From: JAAYUD01 sp963676865
GTDB lineage: Bacteria > Bacteroidota > Bacteroidia > Bacteroidales > Bacteroidaceae
Length of the DNA stretch: 64,000 nucleotides
Assembly: GCA_963676865.2 (NCBI GenBank)
Contig: CAXXSS010000001.1
Span: 1,798,001 to 1,862,000, forward strand
Direction: 5' to 3'
Part shown: piece after piece, positions 62,263-64,000 of the stretch
How the letters are laid out: every line of letters begins with the position of its first letter
Position numbering within the stretch: the stretch's first letter is position 1
Notes under the pieces: generated by a model
The model's database searches: none
Seen by the model: the letters and a program-made list of their open reading frames with translations, nothing else
What the model was told of the DNA's origin: nothing
Made by a program: the position numbers and the translations under genes

Positions 62263-63345
62263 ATGGATAAGAATAACTGTTATTGTGTGATAATGGGCGG
62301 AGGTGTCGGAAGTCGGTTCTGGCCATGCAGCCGTAAGAGTTTACCGAAACAATTTTTAGATTTTTTCGGCACGGGGCGTTCGCTTTTGCAGCAAACGTTT
62401 GATAGATTCAATAAAATCATTCCTACTGACAATATTTTTATTGTTACCAATGTTTTGTATGCTGATTTGGTCAAACAGCAACTCCCTCAAATGAAAGAAG
62501 ATCGCATTTTGCTGGAGCCCGCACGACGCAACACGGCGCCTTGCATTCTCTGGGCTTCATATCATATCAGAGCTATCGACCCGAATGCTAATATTGTGGT
62601 GGCTCCATCCGATCATCTCATATTGAAAGAAGATGAATTTAATCAGGCAGTGCAACGCGGACTCGAATTCATTTCGAAAAAAGATAAATTGCTTACGTTG
62701 GGTATCAAACCCAATCGTCCTGAAACAGGGTACGGATATATTCAGATTGCCGAACAAGTGGGTGATAATTTCTATAAGGTGAAGACCTTTACCGAGAAAC
62801 CCGAATTGGAACTCGCCAAATTGTTTATCAGTACCGGTGAATTCTATTGGAATTCAGGAATATTTATGTGGAATGTAAACAGTGTAATTAAAGCGAGTGA
62901 GAAATTACTTCCCGAGGTCGTTCTAAAACTGAATGCCAAGAGCGATATATTCAATACACCCGAGGAACAAAATTACATCAACGAAGTATTCCCTACATGC
63001 CCGAATGTATCCATCGACTTTGGACTAATGGAAAAGGCCGACAATGTGTTTATTTCGTTGGGCGACTTCGGTTGGTCCGACTTGGGTACCTGGGGATCTC
63101 TTTATGATTTGTCGGACAAAGATGAACATCAGAACGTCACTTTAAAATGCAAATCGATGACCTACAACAGCAGCAATAACATTATTGCTATGCCCGAAGG
63201 GAAATTGGCTGTTATTGACGGCTTAGACGGCTATCTTATTACCGAAAACGACGATGTGTTGCTTATTTGCAAAAAAGACGAAGAACACACGATTCGAAAA
63301 TATGTCAATGACGTTCAGATAAAATATGGTGACGAATATATTTAA
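62263..63345 (+). CDS. manC: Mannose-1-phosphate guanylyltransferase
   Basis: 360 residues. The nucleotidyltransferase signature GGGVGSRFWPCSRKSLPKQF is at the N terminus; further motifs are LEPARRNTAPCILWAS, VAPSDHLI, KPNRPETGYGYIQ and FTEKPE. It lacks the C-terminal phosphomannose isomerase part of bifunctional ManC/AlgA enzymes. It makes GDP-mannose from mannose-1-P and GTP for cell-surface polysaccharides and glycoproteins. It ends at a strong terminator. Confidence 0.93.
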   Translation: MDKNNCYCVIMGGGVGSRFWPCSRKSLPKQFLDFFGTGRSLLQQTFDRFNKIIPTDNIFIVTNVLYADLVKQQLPQMKEDRILLEPARRNTAPCILWASYHIRAIDPNANIVVAPSDHLILKEDEFNQAVQRGLEFISKKDKLLTLGIKPNRPETGYGYIQIAEQVGDNFYKVKTFTEKPELELAKLFISTGEFYWNSGIFMWNVNSVIKASEKLLPEVVLKLNAKSDIFNTPEEQNYINEVFPTCPNVSIDFGLMEKADNVFISLGDFGWSDLGTWGSLYDLSDKDEHQNVTLKCKSMTYNSSNNIIAMPEGKLAVIDGLDGYLITENDDVLLICKKDEEHTIRKYVNDVQIKYGDEYI

Positions 63346-63362
63346 AGCGTCCTTACATAAAT

Positions 63363-63410
63363 AAAACAGAGGCCCTATAAGTCGATAAAGACATATAGGG
63401 CCTCTGTTTT
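63363..63410. terminator. Terminator between manC and the HIT gene
   Basis: 17-bp perfect arms AAAACAGAGGCCCTATA / TATAGGGCCTCTGTTTT, with A- and T-tracts on either side, so it can work in both directions. Confidence 0.9.
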
Positions 63411-63429
63411 ATAGTTACTTAAAAGTCAA

Positions 63430-63831
63430 TTATTCTTTTTGGTACTCTTCACGAATGGCTTTGGCTATGGTTTGCATTTCTTCGTCCGATAATTTAAGCT
63501 TCGGATTGGAGAAGATCATATCCGATTCCTTGTTGATTGGAATCAAATGGATATGTGCATGAGGAACTTCAAGTCCCAAAACAGCCTCACCAACCTTTTT
63601 ACAGGGGAATGCTCTCTTGATAGCCGCCGCAACGTGTTTGGCGAATACATGCATAGCCGCCAAGTCTTCGTCACTTAGATCGAAGATGTAATCCGTTTCT
63701 TGTTTCGGGACAATCAAAGTATGTCCTTTTACCATCGGGTTGATATCAAGAAATGCAAAGAACTTATCGTTCTCGGCTATCTTGTAACAAGGTATCTCTC
63801 CCCCAATAATTCTACTGAATATTGATGCCAT
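63430..63831 (-). CDS. HIT-family nucleotide hydrolase (Hint-like)
   Basis: 133 residues, the Hint length. N-terminal FSRIIGGEIPCYKIAENDKFFAF and the catalytic histidine triad in VPHAHIHLIPI. Family members hydrolyse AMP-linked compounds such as adenosine phosphoramidates. It lies 12 bp after greA on the same strand, a pair often conserved in Bacteroidales, and ends at the shared terminator. Confidence 0.93.
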   Translation of the reverse strand: MASIFSRIIGGEIPCYKIAENDKFFAFLDINPMVKGHTLIVPKQETDYIFDLSDEDLAAMHVFAKHVAAAIKRAFPCKKVGEAVLGLEVPHAHIHLIPINKESDMIFSNPKLKLSDEEMQTIAKAIREEYQKE

Positions 63832-63843
63832 ATCTATTAAAGT

Positions 63844-64000
63844 TTAGATGGAAATCCCCACTACTTCCAAACGAATGGTACCTTTAGGTATCTTTATCTC
63901 GGCTATATCTCCTACTTTCTTTCCCAGCAGTCCTTGTGCAATAGGAGTATCTACCGATATTTTACCCGCTTTCAAATCAGCTTCGCTTTCCGAAACGATG
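63844..64000 (-). CDS. greA: Transcription elongation factor GreA, C-terminal part (5' end outside window)
   Basis: The minus strand encodes IVSESEADLKAGKISVDTPI, AQGLLGKKVGDIAEIKIPKG and a short end GISI, the FKBP-like C-terminal domain of GreA. The N-terminal coiled coil is beyond the window. GreA rescues backtracked RNA polymerase by stimulating transcript cleavage. Confidence 0.92.
   Translation of the reverse strand, partial: IVSESEADLKAGKISVDTPIAQGLLGKKVGDIAEIKIPKGTIRLEVVGISI

Overview
The window reads as a chromosomal segment of a Bacteroidales bacterium, most likely close to Bacteroides. The evidence is two SusC/SusD polysaccharide utilisation loci (PULs), Bacteroidetes-type promoters (a TAnnTTTG box at -7 and, where visible, a TTTG-like -33 box about 19-21 bp upstream), almost no Shine-Dalgarno sequences, PCMD and propeller-regulator families typical of gut Bacteroidetes, and gene order such as rpsO next to typA. 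No species call is possible from sequence reading alone.

Layout. 1-4.5 kb: the end of a MacA-type adaptor, a MacB/LolD-type ATPase and an FtsX/MacB-type permease, followed by a LytS/LytTR two-component pair. 4.6-9.1 kb: housekeeping genes (glutaminyl cyclase-like M28 lipoprotein, SufE, ribosomal protein S15, BipA/TypA, ComF). 9.4-10.7 kb: a complete ISAs1-family insertion sequence that has split a long inverted repeat. 11.0-17.0 kb: a leftward operon (Na/Pi cotransporter, calcium-type P-ATPase, HAD phosphatase, RibF). 17.1-19.4 kb: a nucleoside kinase and a small unknown gene. 19.4-20.7 kb: a gene-free, repeat-rich stretch with a MITE-like element. 20.7-31.3 kb: a leftward PUL (SusC, SusD, GH144-like, GH3, GH43-like) best explained as a beta-1,2-glucan/sophorose locus. 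31.5-35.5 kb: nagA and a membrane propeller regulator. 36.4-46.5 kb: a seven-gene rightward operon (ROK kinase, MFS transporter, SIS protein, SusC, SusD, unknown lipoprotein, GH18) for a GlcNAc-containing glycan. 46.8-54.2 kb: radical SAM protein, flavodiiron protein, NagB, CPBP protease, RsmI-like methylase, S41 protease and PfkB kinase. 54.3-54.4 kb: two tandem tRNA-Asn genes. 54.6-56.4 kb: an IS150-like IS3 element nested in a second, larger copy of the MITE-like repeat. 57.0-64.0 kb: adenine deaminase, PagL-like lipid A deacylase, an outer-membrane barrel plus PCMD lipoprotein, tRNA-Leu, mannose-1-phosphate guanylyltransferase, HIT protein and the end of GreA.

How the genes fit together. 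The GH18 operon, nagA (divergent from it) and nagB (2.5 kb downstream) form a complete route: outer-membrane capture and cleavage, import, GlcNAc phosphorylation, deacetylation and deamination into glycolysis. The GH144/GH3 operon would cut beta-1,2-glucan to oligosaccharides and glucose. The propeller regulator lies between the two PULs, co-directional with nagA, so its target is ambiguous.

The most unusual signal is a set of five intergenic arrays built from degenerate units with an exact 22-bp period, most units containing a dyad. They have unrelated sequences at each locus but a common architecture (9398-10815 before IS insertion, 35777-35864, 46618-46696, 54776-54857, 56810-56968). No known feature type explains them.
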